DNA from: Lamprocystis purpurea DSM 4197 | GTDB taxonomy: Bacteria > Pseudomonadota > Gammaproteobacteria > Chromatiales > Chromatiaceae | Assembly (NCBI RefSeq): GCF_000379525.1 | Contig: NZ_KB902507.1 | Span: 1-64,000, forward strand | DNA: 64,000 nucleotides | Reading direction: 5' to 3' | Made by a program: the position numbers and the translations under genes | Notes under the pieces: model-generated | Databases searched by the model: none | What the model saw: the letters and a program-made list of their open reading frames with translations, nothing else | What the model was told of the DNA's origin: nothing | In this document: positions 35,302 through 44,139 of the stretch, in pieces | Position numbering within the stretch: position 1 is the stretch's first letter | Layout: each line of letters opens with the position of its first letter

Positions 35302-35494
35302 CATTCCGGGTCTGAGCCAATCCGGTGCGGCGGATGCGCCCACTTAGTCGCAATTCGCCACCAGTGTCAATACCTTCGGCGCGACATCTCGGCTCTGCTC
35401 GACCAGGTCGAGATCGACCCGGATCACGACGACAAAGCACTGTGCCGCGCGGATGCGTGAGGTATACCTGGAGCGGCAATGCGGCGCCGCGAGA

Positions 35495-36355
35495 CTAATC
35501 CCCGCGGACTTCGATATGGTCCGACAGCAGCAGGTCCTGCGTCGCCGTGACCACGGCCTGTAAGGGTCCGATCAAGGACGGCTGGGCTATCGACTCGCGG
35601 GTGACCCCCTCCGCCCGGCCGTAGAGGCTCAGCCGCAGGTGTTCGACTGTGCGGACATGCAGTTGCAGGTCGGTCAGGATGTGTTCGAACTCGCTGCGGG
35701 TCGGGGCCGTGCCCAGTGCCTGAAACAACTCGGCAAGGGCGCCGAACAGCGGCAGCGCCTCCGCGCCCAGACCGAATTCCGCGGGCGCGTACGCGATCTG
35801 CTGTTCGGACACCCGCCCGACCCAGACGCGAAAACTCGCTTTTTGAATGGCGTGGTAGAGCGGGGTTTCCGAAATCAGGAACAGCAGCAGATGACGCGGG
35901 TTGGCGAAATACCGACCGCCGCGCACCTCCCAGAAGCAATCCGCGATCAGCCGATGGATACGGATATGCTCACGGAAATCAGCGGCCTGGAGTTGATCTA
36001 GGATCAAGACCGTCGGCTCACCCTCGCTTTGGGCGCAGGCCTCGCTGACCTTTTGGTCCAGCGCGTCGATGGGCGGTTCGGTCCGACCCAGTTCGTCCTG
36101 GCTGGGCGGCAGGATCACCTCCGGCAGGGCCGGATGGGCCTCGGTGAAGTCCAGATAGAGACAGTGGGGAAACTCCAGCGCGCGCGCCAGCGCGGTGGCG
36201 AAGGCGGTCTTACGGCGCTCCCCGTCACCTTCGATAGCGAGCGTGCGCAGCATGCGGGTCGGGCCTTCGAGCACGCAACGGACCTGGAACTCGTAGTCGT
36301 CGTTCGACTCGAATCCGCACTGGGCCATCTTTTCGCGCAAGCTCGGCATATCCAT
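35495..36355 (-). CDS. uncharacterised P-loop-like ATPase with degenerate Walker A
   Basis: A 286-residue soluble protein I cannot name. Residues 37-57 (RTLAIEGDGERRKTAFATAL) sit where an AAA-type P-loop would be, but GxxGxGKT is reduced to GDGERRKT. VLILDQLQAADF (about 116-127) looks like a Walker B strand, LLLFLISETPLY like a sensor strand, and RVSEQQI follows, so the order fits an STAND/AAA-like fold. The N-terminus (SLREKMAQCGFESNDDYEFQV) is acidic and helical. ATG 36355 is chosen as the first Met before this region. Divergent from the PEP-CTERM gene, 274 bases away. Confidence 0.65.
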   Translation of the reverse strand: MDMPSLREKMAQCGFESNDDYEFQVRCVLEGPTRMLRTLAIEGDGERRKTAFATALARALEFPHCLYLDFTEAHPALPEVILPPSQDELGRTEPPIDALDQKVSEACAQSEGEPTVLILDQLQAADFREHIRIHRLIADCFWEVRGGRYFANPRHLLLFLISETPLYHAIQKASFRVWVGRVSEQQIAYAPAEFGLGAEALPLFGALAELFQALGTAPTRSEFEHILTDLQLHVRTVEHLRLSLYGRAEGVTRESIAQPSLIGPLQAVVTATQDLLLSDHIEVRGD

Positions 36356-36554
36356 GATGATAACCCGGTTGCGGGGGATTGGGGAGCGGTGACCAGCCGC
36401 GGCGGTTGCGCGCATTCGGTCGCCGTGACCGGTGGCGGGACCCCGTCCTCACGGTCTATCGCTGTCAGAATATCTTACACTCGCCTGGCTCCCGAAGGCT
36501 GCAAGGCTCCTGTTTTCATGCTAGATATATGATTAAAAAGAGTATTTACGTTGG

Positions 36555-36570
36555 TGGCGCGATTCATGCT
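36555..36570 (+). promoter_or_regulatory. sigma-54 (RpoN) -24/-12 promoter-like site
   Basis: TGGCGCGATTCATGCT matches the TGGCACG-N4-TTGCW consensus at all but two positions and has the required GG-N10-GC spacing (GG 36556-36557, GC 36568-36569). It lies 59 bases before the PEP-CTERM ATG, in a local AT-rich stretch. PEP-CTERM genes are known to be linked to the PrsK/PrsR sigma-54 system. Confidence 0.6.
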
Positions 36571-36629
36571 TTTGTTCTCGGCAAGATTGCCGCCATCGGC
36601 TTAGTCCACTGGACATCCAGATTGACGCT

Positions 36630-37358
36630 ATGAACAGATCGTTTTCGCTGGCCCTTGCCGCGACCAGCCTTCTCGCCGCTTGGTCAGCTCAGGCTCTGGT
36701 CATTGACGGGTTCAACGAACACGAGATGCTTCTTGTGGCAAACGCCCCCGGAAGCAATCTGGGAATCGGCGAGCCGGTCGATGATGTTATCGGCGGCGCC
36801 CGCAAGTTCAATGTAACGAATGTGACGGGTGCAACCGCAAGCCGGACTGCCGCCGCCCTGATCGATGAGATCGACGACCTGACGCCGGGCGGCTCCAACC
36901 TGCTGTCGGTCAGCAATGCCGACCGGGTCGACAGCACCGTCACCGTGATCTGGGATGGCACGACCAATGACCCGTTTTTAGTGAACACGACGGGTTTAGG
37001 CGGCGTGAACTTGTTGGCGGATAATGATACCGGATTCCTGTTCACCATCCCGACCATCGATCAGAACGTCGAATTGGCCCTGACCATCTGGGATCTCGAC
37101 AACAACAACCACACCTACGTCTATCAGTTCCCAGCTCCCATCGATCGGTTTTTTATCCCTTTTGCCGAGTTTACCGGGATTGACTTCGAGAGCGTTGGTG
37201 CTATCCGACTGGTGCTTGACGGCCCGCAGGCTTGGGACGGCTCGGTCGATCTTTTCGAAACCGGCAGCCCCGCCCCGTCGCCTGGAACCTTGCTGCTGTT
37301 GGGCGCAGGATTACTGGCACTGGTCCGCCGCGGCAAGCGCTCCGGGTCACACCGCTGA
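36630..37358 (+). CDS. exported PEP-CTERM-type sorted protein
   Basis: A 242-residue protein with a signal peptide (SLALAATSLLAAWSAQALV) and a C-terminal sorting tail: PSPGTLLLLGAGLLALVRRG, a PEP-CTERM variant with a Pro-x-Pro motif, a TM helix and a basic end, recognised by exosortase. The mature region is low in Lys and Cys and rich in Asn, Asp and Thr, with a beta-sandwich look (LTIWDLDNNNHTYVYQF). Likely placed in or on the outer surface/exopolysaccharide layer. A sigma-54-like site lies upstream. No exosortase in the window. Confidence 0.82.
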   Translation: MNRSFSLALAATSLLAAWSAQALVIDGFNEHEMLLVANAPGSNLGIGEPVDDVIGGARKFNVTNVTGATASRTAAALIDEIDDLTPGGSNLLSVSNADRVDSTVTVIWDGTTNDPFLVNTTGLGGVNLLADNDTGFLFTIPTIDQNVELALTIWDLDNNNHTYVYQFPAPIDRFFIPFAEFTGIDFESVGAIRLVLDGPQAWDGSVDLFETGSPAPSPGTLLLLGAGLLALVRRGKRSGSHR

Positions 37359-37628
37359 TCGGAAACCTCCTATCGAAACGCGCTTGCCGCTCAAAGGCAG
37401 ACGCCATGTCTACCTCGCGTGTTTTGGATTCGCGCCCCTGAGTTTTCGCCAGCCTTCCGCCTCGAGCCGACCGTTACCTCGCCCGGCCATGCTCCTGCCT
37501 GCGCGCCTTGAAGGCGGACGATAATCCTTCGCGATCTGGTATAGGATTCTTGGGCAAGCGCCTTAGCGGCCTCGATGCGGGGTCGCGGCAGGTGCCGCGT
37601 CGCTTTCACACCTGGGGTTTTACCTGCT

Positions 37629-40406
37629 ATGTCGTTCATCGCCAGCCTGCGCTTGGCCCTGACTGCCGCGCTTGTCACGCCCTTGCTGTTGCTTCATGCA
37701 ATCACGGTTCGCGCGGACGTCATCGGCGACGCCATGTCCTCTTGGCACGCGGGAGATGCGCGCACCGCCATGATTCTGCTTAGAGATCATCTGGAGCGTC
37801 ACGGCTCCGACGCCGCCGCCCGCCTGCTGCTGGGACGCGTCTATCTCGACCAGTCGGCAGGAGCGGCCGCTGAACAGACGTTGCAGCGGGCCTCAAGAGA
37901 TGGGGGTTTCGCGGCGGCGGACCATCAGGTCGAGTTGGCCGAGGCGCGCCTGCTGCAAGGCAAGTTCACGCAGATCGTCGAAGATCCCGCGACCTTGGCC
38001 GCCTCGGATCCGGCCGATCGGGCGCAACTGCACGCCATTCGGGGTGAAGCCTATCTCGCGCTGGGCCAACAGGAACAAGCCGACACCGAGTTCCACATGG
38101 CCTTGGGGTTCGTCCCAAACCACGCCCGGACCCTGCTGGGTCAGGCCAAGCTTGCGCTGACGCAGGGCAATAAGGAGCGCGCGCGGGAGTTCCTGAACCA
38201 GGCCGTGGCGCTCCACCCGCAGGATGCGCGGGTCTTGGAGTCGCTTGGTGAGGTTCAGTTCGGTGACGGACAGTTCGGCGAAGCCGACGCGGCCTTCACC
38301 CAGGTGATCGCCTACGGCCGCAGCGACTGGATGGCCCAGTACAAGCGCGCCATGACCCGCCTGGAGCTTGGTCAACTGGATCAGGCCGCGGCGGATATCG
38401 CGGCAGCCGCCAAGCAGAGTCCCAATTTTCCGGGGCTCAGCTATGCCCGCGGCATTCTGCTGCTCAAGCAAGAACAACCGGAACAGGCCCTTGCAGACCT
38501 CCTGCTGTACTTGCGCGAGCGGCCCAAGGACCCCCAGGCGGCCTATCTGGCCGGAACCGCGCTCTACCAACTGGGCCGTTACCATGAGTCGGAGGAATAT
38601 CTGGAACGCGCCTACCGCGCCGCTCCGGCAACACCGACCCGCGCCGCCGCCCTGGCGGCCGTGCGGCTCGCGAATCAGGATTTCGCGGGTGCCGAGGCTG
38701 TGTTACGGCCCTTGGCCGATCAGCCGGACGCGCCCCCCGGAATCCAGGAACTCCTGGGTCAGGCGGTCCGGGGCCAGGGGCGGGCGGCTGAGGCGCGCGA
38801 CCTCTTGACCACGGCGGTCACCGCAAGTCCTGATGGCGCCATAACCCGCTTGCGGCTTGCCGAAGCCATGCTGGCGGCCGGGGATCCGGTCGGCGCCGAG
38901 CCGGAACTGCGGGCGGTGCTGCAGGCCAGCCCAGGGAATCAAATCGCACGGCTGATGCTGATCCGTATCTACCTGGAGAAGCCGGACCCCAAGGCCGCAC
39001 TGACCGAGGCCGAGAGCCTGATCGCCATCGCTCCGAAAGATCCCCGCGCCCTGAACGCCCTGGGCCTTGCCCATCAGGTCAACGGTGACCCGGCGGCGGC
39101 ACGCGGCGCCTTTGCGCGTGCGTTGGAGAGCGAACCCGGTTTTGCCGACGCGGCCTTCAATCTGGTCGCCGCCGCGCGGCGCGAGCCTGATCCCCAGGTC
39201 GCCGGGGCTCTGTGCGAACAGGTGCTGGCCGCCCAGCCCGGGCACACCAACGCCTTGCTGCTGCTGGCCCAACTCGAGGTCACGGCGGGCCGGCGCACGG
39301 CCGCGCTCGAACGGCTGAGTGAGGCGCTCGCCAAGGATGCGGGGAACCTGGCCCTGCGGCTCAACCTCGCGCGCGGCTATCTCGCCGCGGGCGCGATCCC
39401 GGCCGCACAGCGCATCCTCAAAGACCGACCGCAGTCCGCGGCCGCCGACCCCACCTTTCTGATGGTGCAGGCGCAAGCCGAGCTGGCGGCCGGTCAGACC
39501 CGCGAGGCCGTCCAGACCCTGGAAACCCTGATTCAGTTGCAGCCGGATTCGGCGCCGGCCCACTTCCTGCTCGCCGCCGCCTATGCCGCCGGCAATAGGG
39601 TCTTGGAGATGCAATGGCAGTTACTGGAAGGCTACCGGATCGATCCCAAATCCCCACTGGCGGCGACAACCCTCGATCGCGTGGCTGCCGCTATACCGGA
39701 TTCGCCGTTCAAAGACCTTCTCGTAAACACGCTGCGAGATCAAGCCGGCGCCGGCGCCGCGATCCTCCTGTTGCAGGCCCGTCTCTTACTCGCCGCGGAG
39801 CATTACCCGGACGCCCTGCGATTATTCGGGGACTTGGTGCAGGCGAGGCCGGACGATCGGGCGCTTTTCATGGAGTTCCTGAATGCCCAGGTCAAGGCCG
39901 ATGAACTCTTCCCCGCAAGCCAGGCCGCCCAGGCTTGGGTCGGCGCCCATCCCGACGATCGTGAGGCCCGCGCTCTGCTGGCCCAGATCGATGCCCGGCG
40001 TGGGCGGGTCGCGCAAGCACTCCAGGCCTACCGTGAACTGCTGCGGGAAGAACCGCAAAACGCCCAATACAACAACAACCTGGCAATGCTGCTGATCGAT
40101 CGGGAGCCGGCCGGGGCCGTCACCTCCGCACGGGCGGCCGCCGCGGCGGCACCGCAGAACCCGGCGGTGGCGGACACCCTGGGTCTGGCGCTGCTCGCCG
40201 CCGGTGACACCCGGGGCGCGGTGCAGGCACTGGCCAAGGCCTATGCCGCCCTGCCCAAGGAACCCACCGTCGCCTTCCACTACGCGCGCGCCCTGGCGGC
40301 GGACGGCGATCCGGCCCAGGCCCAGACGGTGTTACTGACCATCACGGATCTCGCGTTTCCGGAGCAGGTGCAAGCCCAGGAGTTGCTCAAACAGCTTGCG
40401 CCCTGA
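37629..40406 (+). CDS. PrsT-like TPR repeat protein of the PEP-CTERM/exosortase system
   Basis: A 925-residue exported protein with a signal peptide (LRLALTAALVTPLLLLHAIT) and then TPR-like repeats almost to the end (for example ARLLLGRVYLDQSAGAAAEQ, RTLLGQAKLALTQGNKERAR, NALGLAHQVNGDPAAARGAF). Length, repeat content and the neighbouring PEP-CTERM gene fit PrsT, a TPR protein of exosortase/exopolysaccharide clusters. PrsT proteins are usually lipoproteins, but no Cys follows this signal peptide, so it may be soluble in the periplasm. ATG 37629 begins exactly at the signal peptide. The rest of the exosortase cluster is not in the window. Confidence 0.7.
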   Translation: MSFIASLRLALTAALVTPLLLLHAITVRADVIGDAMSSWHAGDARTAMILLRDHLERHGSDAAARLLLGRVYLDQSAGAAAEQTLQRASRDGGFAAADHQVELAEARLLQGKFTQIVEDPATLAASDPADRAQLHAIRGEAYLALGQQEQADTEFHMALGFVPNHARTLLGQAKLALTQGNKERAREFLNQAVALHPQDARVLESLGEVQFGDGQFGEADAAFTQVIAYGRSDWMAQYKRAMTRLELGQLDQAAADIAAAAKQSPNFPGLSYARGILLLKQEQPEQALADLLLYLRERPKDPQAAYLAGTALYQLGRYHESEEYLERAYRAAPATPTRAAALAAVRLANQDFAGAEAVLRPLADQPDAPPGIQELLGQAVRGQGRAAEARDLLTTAVTASPDGAITRLRLAEAMLAAGDPVGAEPELRAVLQASPGNQIARLMLIRIYLEKPDPKAALTEAESLIAIAPKDPRALNALGLAHQVNGDPAAARGAFARALESEPGFADAAFNLVAAARREPDPQVAGALCEQVLAAQPGHTNALLLLAQLEVTAGRRTAALERLSEALAKDAGNLALRLNLARGYLAAGAIPAAQRILKDRPQSAAADPTFLMVQAQAELAAGQTREAVQTLETLIQLQPDSAPAHFLLAAAYAAGNRVLEMQWQLLEGYRIDPKSPLAATTLDRVAAAIPDSPFKDLLVNTLRDQAGAGAAILLLQARLLLAAEHYPDALRLFGDLVQARPDDRALFMEFLNAQVKADELFPASQAAQAWVGAHPDDREARALLAQIDARRGRVAQALQAYRELLREEPQNAQYNNNLAMLLIDREPAGAVTSARAAAAAAPQNPAVADTLGLALLAAGDTRGAVQALAKAYAALPKEPTVAFHYARALAADGDPAQAQTVLLTITDLAFPEQVQAQELLKQLAP

Positions 40407-40427
40407 ACAGCCGCGGCTGCCGCGGAC

Positions 40428-40485
40428 GGTCCGCATAGCGGACCCTACGGTAACGTCGTGACCCGTAGGGTCCGCTGTGCGGACC
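40428..40485. repeat. inverted repeat (GGTCCGCATAGCGGACCCTA type)
   Basis: Arms 40428-40450 and 40463-40485 are complementary with one mismatch (ends GGTCCGCATAGCGGACC and GGTCCGCTGTGCGGACC). Starts 22 bases after the PrsT-like gene and may end its transcript. Confidence 0.8.
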
Positions 40486-40522
40486 GGACCGCCCGCCGTG
40501 CAGATCGCGCGATGGCAGGTTT

Positions 40523-40617
40523 TATAGCCTTCGTACCTGATATCCAGACAGACCTTTGGTGCAGGGGCGGGTTTGAAACCCACCCCTACGTCCGGTTATC
40601 ACGTCCGAATGCTCTAT
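40523..40617 (+). repeat. dispersed palindromic repeat, family A copy 4
   Basis: TATAGCCTTCGTACCTGATA, a central palindrome with one change (GGGGCGGGTTTGAAACCCAC), and CCGGTTATCACGTCCGAATG. Ends 22 bases from the yhbY stop. Confidence 0.85.
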
Positions 40618-40639
40618 GACCAAGGCCCGCCCGCCGGAC

Positions 40640-40969
40640 TCAGGCGGCCGGCAGCACCATGGGGCTGCGCTTTTTCGGGTTGGCCCGAAACAGCACGGCA
40701 ACATTGCCGATGCGGGTGACGAGCTCCGACCCGGTGCGCTCGACCATCGGGGTGAGGATGGCGTCGCGCAGCGCCCGGTCCCCGACGTTGATCTTGACCT
40801 TGAGTAACTCATGGTGACTCAGCGCCAGTTCGAGCTCGGCCAGTACCGCCTCGGTGAGTCCCGCCTGACCAACCATGACCACCGGTTTCAGTGGATGGGC
40901 CTCGCCCCTGAGCCAACGCCGCTGCGCCGGGGTGATCGCCGGAGTGATCGAGCTTGAGATCGCCATCAT
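40640..40969 (-). CDS. yhbY: ribosome assembly RNA-binding protein YhbY
   Basis: A 109-residue CRS1/YhbY (CRM) domain protein that associates with pre-50S particles. WLRGEAHPLKPVVMVGQAGL carries the conserved helix and GxxG loop, followed by LAELELALSHHELLKVKI and RIGNVAVLFRANPKKRSPM. Two tandem ATG codons (40969, 40966); the first is taken. In many relatives it is divergent from rlmE-ftsH, but those genes are not next to it here. Confidence 0.92.
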   Translation of the reverse strand: MMAISSSITPAITPAQRRWLRGEAHPLKPVVMVGQAGLTEAVLAELELALSHHELLKVKINVGDRALRDAILTPMVERTGSELVTRIGNVAVLFRANPKKRSPMVLPAA

Positions 40970-41131
40970 GAGTCTGTATCCGTTAGTCGCGCCGATGCGT
41001 TGAGTCCGCCGCCGGACGCGGCGGTGACTTGCGCAGTGGCCCTGATTATAGCCGCTACGGATGTGACCCTTGGCAACCTTGGCCGGCGAAAACCCGGCGC
41101 GGCCTCGATCACCGTTTCGGCCACGCGGCAT

Positions 41132-41212
41132 CGTAGAGTGGACAAGCGTAGCGCAGTCCACCAGCGGCGGCACGGGATTCGGTGGACTGCGGTAACGCTT
41201 GTCCACCCTACG
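41132..41212. repeat. imperfect inverted repeat (GTAGAGTGGACAAGCG type)
   Basis: CGTAGAGTGGACAAGCGTAG ... GCAGTCCACC at the left and GGTGGACTGC ... AACGCTTGTCCACCCTACG at the right. The same design (GTAGGGTGGATAAG) is found inside the family D MITE. The rest of 40970-41280 shows no gene. Confidence 0.7.
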
Positions 41213-41280
41213 GCCCTGGACTCCAAACGAGCGCCGCTGGCCGGAACTGATGATCAAGGCCCGCAGGCCAGAACACAGGT

Positions 41281-42015
41281 TTACGCCGGGTCAGTCGGTT
41301 CGGGAACCGGTGCCGGCGCGGGGGTAAAGAGGTCGGCACTGACCTGATCGAGCTGCTGATAAACCCGCCGCACCCAGACCTTCACCCGCTGGCGGTCCAT
41401 GAGGCCCAGGCCGGAGTCACGGTTGTGGGTCGCGGCCCACAGACTGGTGCCCTGATGGTCGATCTTACGCATGGTACCGGCGTGCAGTTCCGGCAGCTCG
41501 ATGACCGCCGCCCCCAGCCACTGGGCACGGGTCCGGACCGGGGACGACTCGAAGGCCGAGAAGTCCTTGCCGCGGCCATAGTTCTTCACCACCACATAGG
41601 AAGCCGCATGGTTGTAACGCTCGAACAGGGCGTCGAGCAGGGCGATGCCGTCGGCGCCGTCGTCGAGCACATGCCAGAACACCACCGGAACCTGCTCGTC
41701 CGCGGCCAGGCTGAGCAGATCGTTCTGCTCGATCCAGCGGTGCAGCGGCAGCGAGGTCTGGGCGGCCAGGTCCACCAGGACATCCTGGTCGGCCGCCAGT
41801 GCGGCCTCCATCAACTGATCGGCGCTCTCGAACTCATCCAGCGCGATGGGCCGGCTGAAACCCGCGTAGAAGCGCAGCAGGGCGCCATGGGAACGGTCGG
41901 TATCGAAGGCGGTAAAGGGACGCTGGTGATCGATGTGATACTGAGTCAGGAGTCGCGCCAGGACGGACTTGCCGACCCCACCCTTCTCACCGCCAACGAA
42001 ATGGATCTTGCTCAT
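41281..42015 (-). CDS. ParA/MinD-type P-loop ATPase
   Basis: A 244-residue SIMIBI ATPase. HFVGGEKGGVGKSVLARLL at residues 5-23 is a deviant Walker A with the extra Lys typical of ParA/MinD. FDTDRSHGALLRF and VLVDLAAQTS are the switch/Walker B regions. It ends in a Pro-rich tail (PAPAPVPEPTDPA). Databases often call such proteins mobilization or CobQ/ParA-like proteins, but no relaxase or ParB partner is nearby. ATG 42015; the frame upstream lacks similarity. Possibly monocistronic. Confidence 0.78.
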   Translation of the reverse strand: MSKIHFVGGEKGGVGKSVLARLLTQYHIDHQRPFTAFDTDRSHGALLRFYAGFSRPIALDEFESADQLMEAALAADQDVLVDLAAQTSLPLHRWIEQNDLLSLAADEQVPVVFWHVLDDGADGIALLDALFERYNHAASYVVVKNYGRGKDFSAFESSPVRTRAQWLGAAVIELPELHAGTMRKIDHQGTSLWAATHNRDSGLGLMDRQRVKVWVRRVYQQLDQVSADLFTPAPAPVPEPTDPA

Positions 42016-42185
42016 GCTGCCGCCTGTCTGTGTGTAAATGGACTCGGCGAGCGGAGACTCGCCGGGGCCGCATGGTAGAGCCTCACGCGGCCGGCTGCCA
42101 GCAGCCGGAGTGCTCTTCAGCATGAACCGGTCTTGACCATGGTTCCGGCCAGTGCCCGGGAAGCGCGTACTGAAGGCTCCCGTCC

Positions 42186-42303
42186 CCCGTGGGAGCGGCG
42201 TCCCGCCGCGATGCGGTGCCGCGGGTGACCTCGAACGCTGCGGCTGCGCGCCAAGCCCCATCGCGGCGGGACGCCGCTCCCACGGGGTCGCTACGCGACT
42301 TTC
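42186..42303 (+). repeat. dispersed inverted repeat, family B copy 2
   Basis: CCCGTGGGAGCGGCGTCCCG ... CCCCATCGCGGCGGGACGCC, then CGCTCCCACGGGGTCGC and a CGACTTTCACGG tail. Same ends as 49171, 53996 and 55780. The remainder of 42016-42349 shows no gene. Confidence 0.85.
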
Positions 42304-42349
42304 ACGGCAAAATCCCCGACGACCGACGACCGACGACCGACGGATCGTC

Positions 42350-42928
42350 TCAATCCTCGAAGCGGCCGACACCCGGTATGTTCACCTGGTGCTCGTCAAA
42401 GTCTCCGGTATCCGCCCCGCGGTGACAGGCCTGACAGTTGCCGAAGCTGCCGACCTTCGGGTTGTCCTTGACGTAGCGCGCCGGAACCTCGTCGTGTTTG
42501 CGCTGAAAGTACGCCGTTTGGGTGATCCGCGGCGGTCCCTCGCCCTGGATCGGCCGCGCGGCGAAGGCCCGCGAGCGGACCCGGTCGTTGCGGTCCGCGG
42601 CATTGCCCTCGAGGTAGGCGAGCAGTTCGGCAGTGACCGCCTGTTCCAGGGTGGCGTCGTCACCGAAGTGATTGTCCAGCGTGCCCATGACCTGCGCCCA
42701 GGACGCGGCGGGCAGCAGCCCCGGCTGGTAGGCGAAGTGGCAGCCGCCGCATTCGGCGCGATAACGCGCATTGGTTACCGGGGCCAGGTCGCCGCGGGCC
42801 ATCAGGCCCTTGCCTTCACGATGGCCCTTGCGGTCGTGGTCGTCATCGTCGTGCCCGCTCCAGGCGAGACCGCTCGCCCCGAGGGCGATCAGGGCCGCGC
42901 CCGCGGCGGCAATGAATGCCTTGCTCAT
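42350..42928 (-). CDS. periplasmic diheme cytochrome c (DHC)
   Basis: A 192-residue exported cytochrome. The signal peptide (SKAFIAAAGAALIALGASGL) is followed by a His/Asp-rich stretch (GHDDDDHDRKGH). Two heme c sites, CGGCH at 60-64 and CQACH at 165-169, with PVTNARYRAECGGCHFAYQP and GEGPPRITQTAYF typical of the DHC family. In purple bacteria DHC, SHP and cytochrome b561 form an electron chain from the quinone pool to SHP. ATG 42928 has GGAG 9 bases upstream; ATG 42952 is the alternative. Last gene of the three-gene operon. Confidence 0.88.
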   Translation of the reverse strand: MSKAFIAAAGAALIALGASGLAWSGHDDDDHDRKGHREGKGLMARGDLAPVTNARYRAECGGCHFAYQPGLLPAASWAQVMGTLDNHFGDDATLEQAVTAELLAYLEGNAADRNDRVRSRAFAARPIQGEGPPRITQTAYFQRKHDEVPARYVKDNPKVGSFGNCQACHRGADTGDFDEHQVNIPGVGRFED

Positions 42929-42953
42929 CAGTCCGATCTCCGGTTGTTGCATC

Positions 42954-43364
42954 TCACAGGGACTGGATATACCGCACGAAGTCGCCTTTCTCCTGGGGCG
43001 TACAATCGCGTCCCAGGGTCCAGCGGCAGTTGCGGCCGAACCACTTCTCCACCTTGGCGGGATCCGTCAGCCGCTCGGAATTGGCGGAGACGGCCAGGGG
43101 CTCGATGGGTTTGCCGGTCGTCGCATGTTTTCCGGGCTTGGTCAGATCCGTTCCGTGGCAAGTGACACAACTGCGCTGTTCGCCAGCCCCTTCCGGTTGA
43201 TGCTTCGTGGTCCAGGCCCGCGCGCCGGCGGCGGCGCTGAAGGGACCGGCGCCCTGCCCCTGGTAGGTCGCGATCAGGTCGTCGCCGGTGGCCGCGGACA
43301 CCAACTGGGTGCCCAGCCCGAGGCCGACGGCCAGTGCGAATACACTTATTGGTTTCACAGTCAT
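42954..43364 (-). CDS. SHP-like monoheme cytochrome c (DUF1924)
   Basis: A 136-residue periplasmic heme protein. The signal peptide (ISVFALAVGLGLGTQLVSA) precedes CVTCH at 66-70, in SCVTCHGTDLTKPGKHATTGKPIEPLAVS context, and the C-terminal WFGRNCRWTLGRDCT holds the Cys pair and Asn/Trp region typical of sphaeroides heme protein. SHP binds O2 and other small ligands at heme with an Asn axial ligand in Rhodobacter. It overlaps the cytochrome b561 stop (ATGA) and precedes DHC. Confidence 0.85.
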   Translation of the reverse strand: MTVKPISVFALAVGLGLGTQLVSAATGDDLIATYQGQGAGPFSAAAGARAWTTKHQPEGAGEQRSCVTCHGTDLTKPGKHATTGKPIEPLAVSANSERLTDPAKVEKWFGRNCRWTLGRDCTPQEKGDFVRYIQSL

Positions 43365-43990
43365 TGCGATGCTCCTCTCTTGTAACCATCGATCATGCCG
43401 CGGATCAGGTTTTCGCGGTGTTGCAGGCTGGCCAGGACGACTCCCAGCACGTGCAGGGGGATCAGGAACAGGGTCGCGTAGGCGATAAACTCATGGACCT
43501 CCTTCAGATCATGCGCCGTCGTCGCCGAGACCCCCCGCAGATAAGGCGCCAGGGGTCCGGCGAACTCCCCGGCACCCAGCACGGCCATGCCGGTGACGGC
43601 GGTGGCAGTGACGCCCGTGAGCAGCGCGATCACCATCGCCGCACCAGCCGGGTTGTGACCCAGATAGCGGTCGGCCCGACCGCGCAGGACATCCCCCAGA
43701 TAGGCCAGGGTCACCCGCGGGCCGCACACGAAATCCCACCAACGGGCGTGGCGCGGACCGATCAGGCCCCACAGCAACCGTGCACCGATCAGGGCGAGCG
43801 CGGCATAGCCGGCCCAGGTGTGGAGTCCCAGCAGTTCATCCTCGGTCAGAAACGCAATCAGCACGGCGGCGCCGAGCGCCCAGTGGAAAAAGCGGACAAA
43901 GGGATCCCAGACGCGTACCCGATCCGCCGACGGCGTCGCGGTAGCGCGCGGGCCCTGATGGCCGGCGACAGGTTCATTGGTGTTGCTCAT
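43361..43990 (-). CDS. cytochrome b561-type membrane protein
   Basis: A 209-residue, four-TM diheme b cytochrome. VWDPFVRFFHWALGAAVLIA supplies the first heme His, LHTWAGYAALALIGARLLWG the second, and the HDLKEVHEF/FLIPLHVLGV His residues complete both hemes. It links the quinol pool to the periplasmic DHC and SHP encoded directly downstream. ATG 43990; the N-terminal 25 residues are polar and variable. Divergent from the PepSY-regulator operon, 149 bases apart, so a shared control region is likely. Confidence 0.9.
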   Translation of the reverse strand: MSNTNEPVAGHQGPRATATPSADRVRVWDPFVRFFHWALGAAVLIAFLTEDELLGLHTWAGYAALALIGARLLWGLIGPRHARWWDFVCGPRVTLAYLGDVLRGRADRYLGHNPAGAAMVIALLTGVTATAVTGMAVLGAGEFAGPLAPYLRGVSATTAHDLKEVHEFIAYATLFLIPLHVLGVVLASLQHRENLIRGMIDGYKRGASQ

Positions 43991-44139
43991 GGCGGTCGAT
44001 CGCTCCCGGTAGGTTTGGCTCCTGGTTCGATACGAGTCTCGATCCAGCGCTTGGGCACAGCATGCCGGACTGGCCATGAACGCCGACTGAGCGGGACTGT
44101 CAGCGGATCGACAGGATAGATTGGCCTACAATCAAGGTT

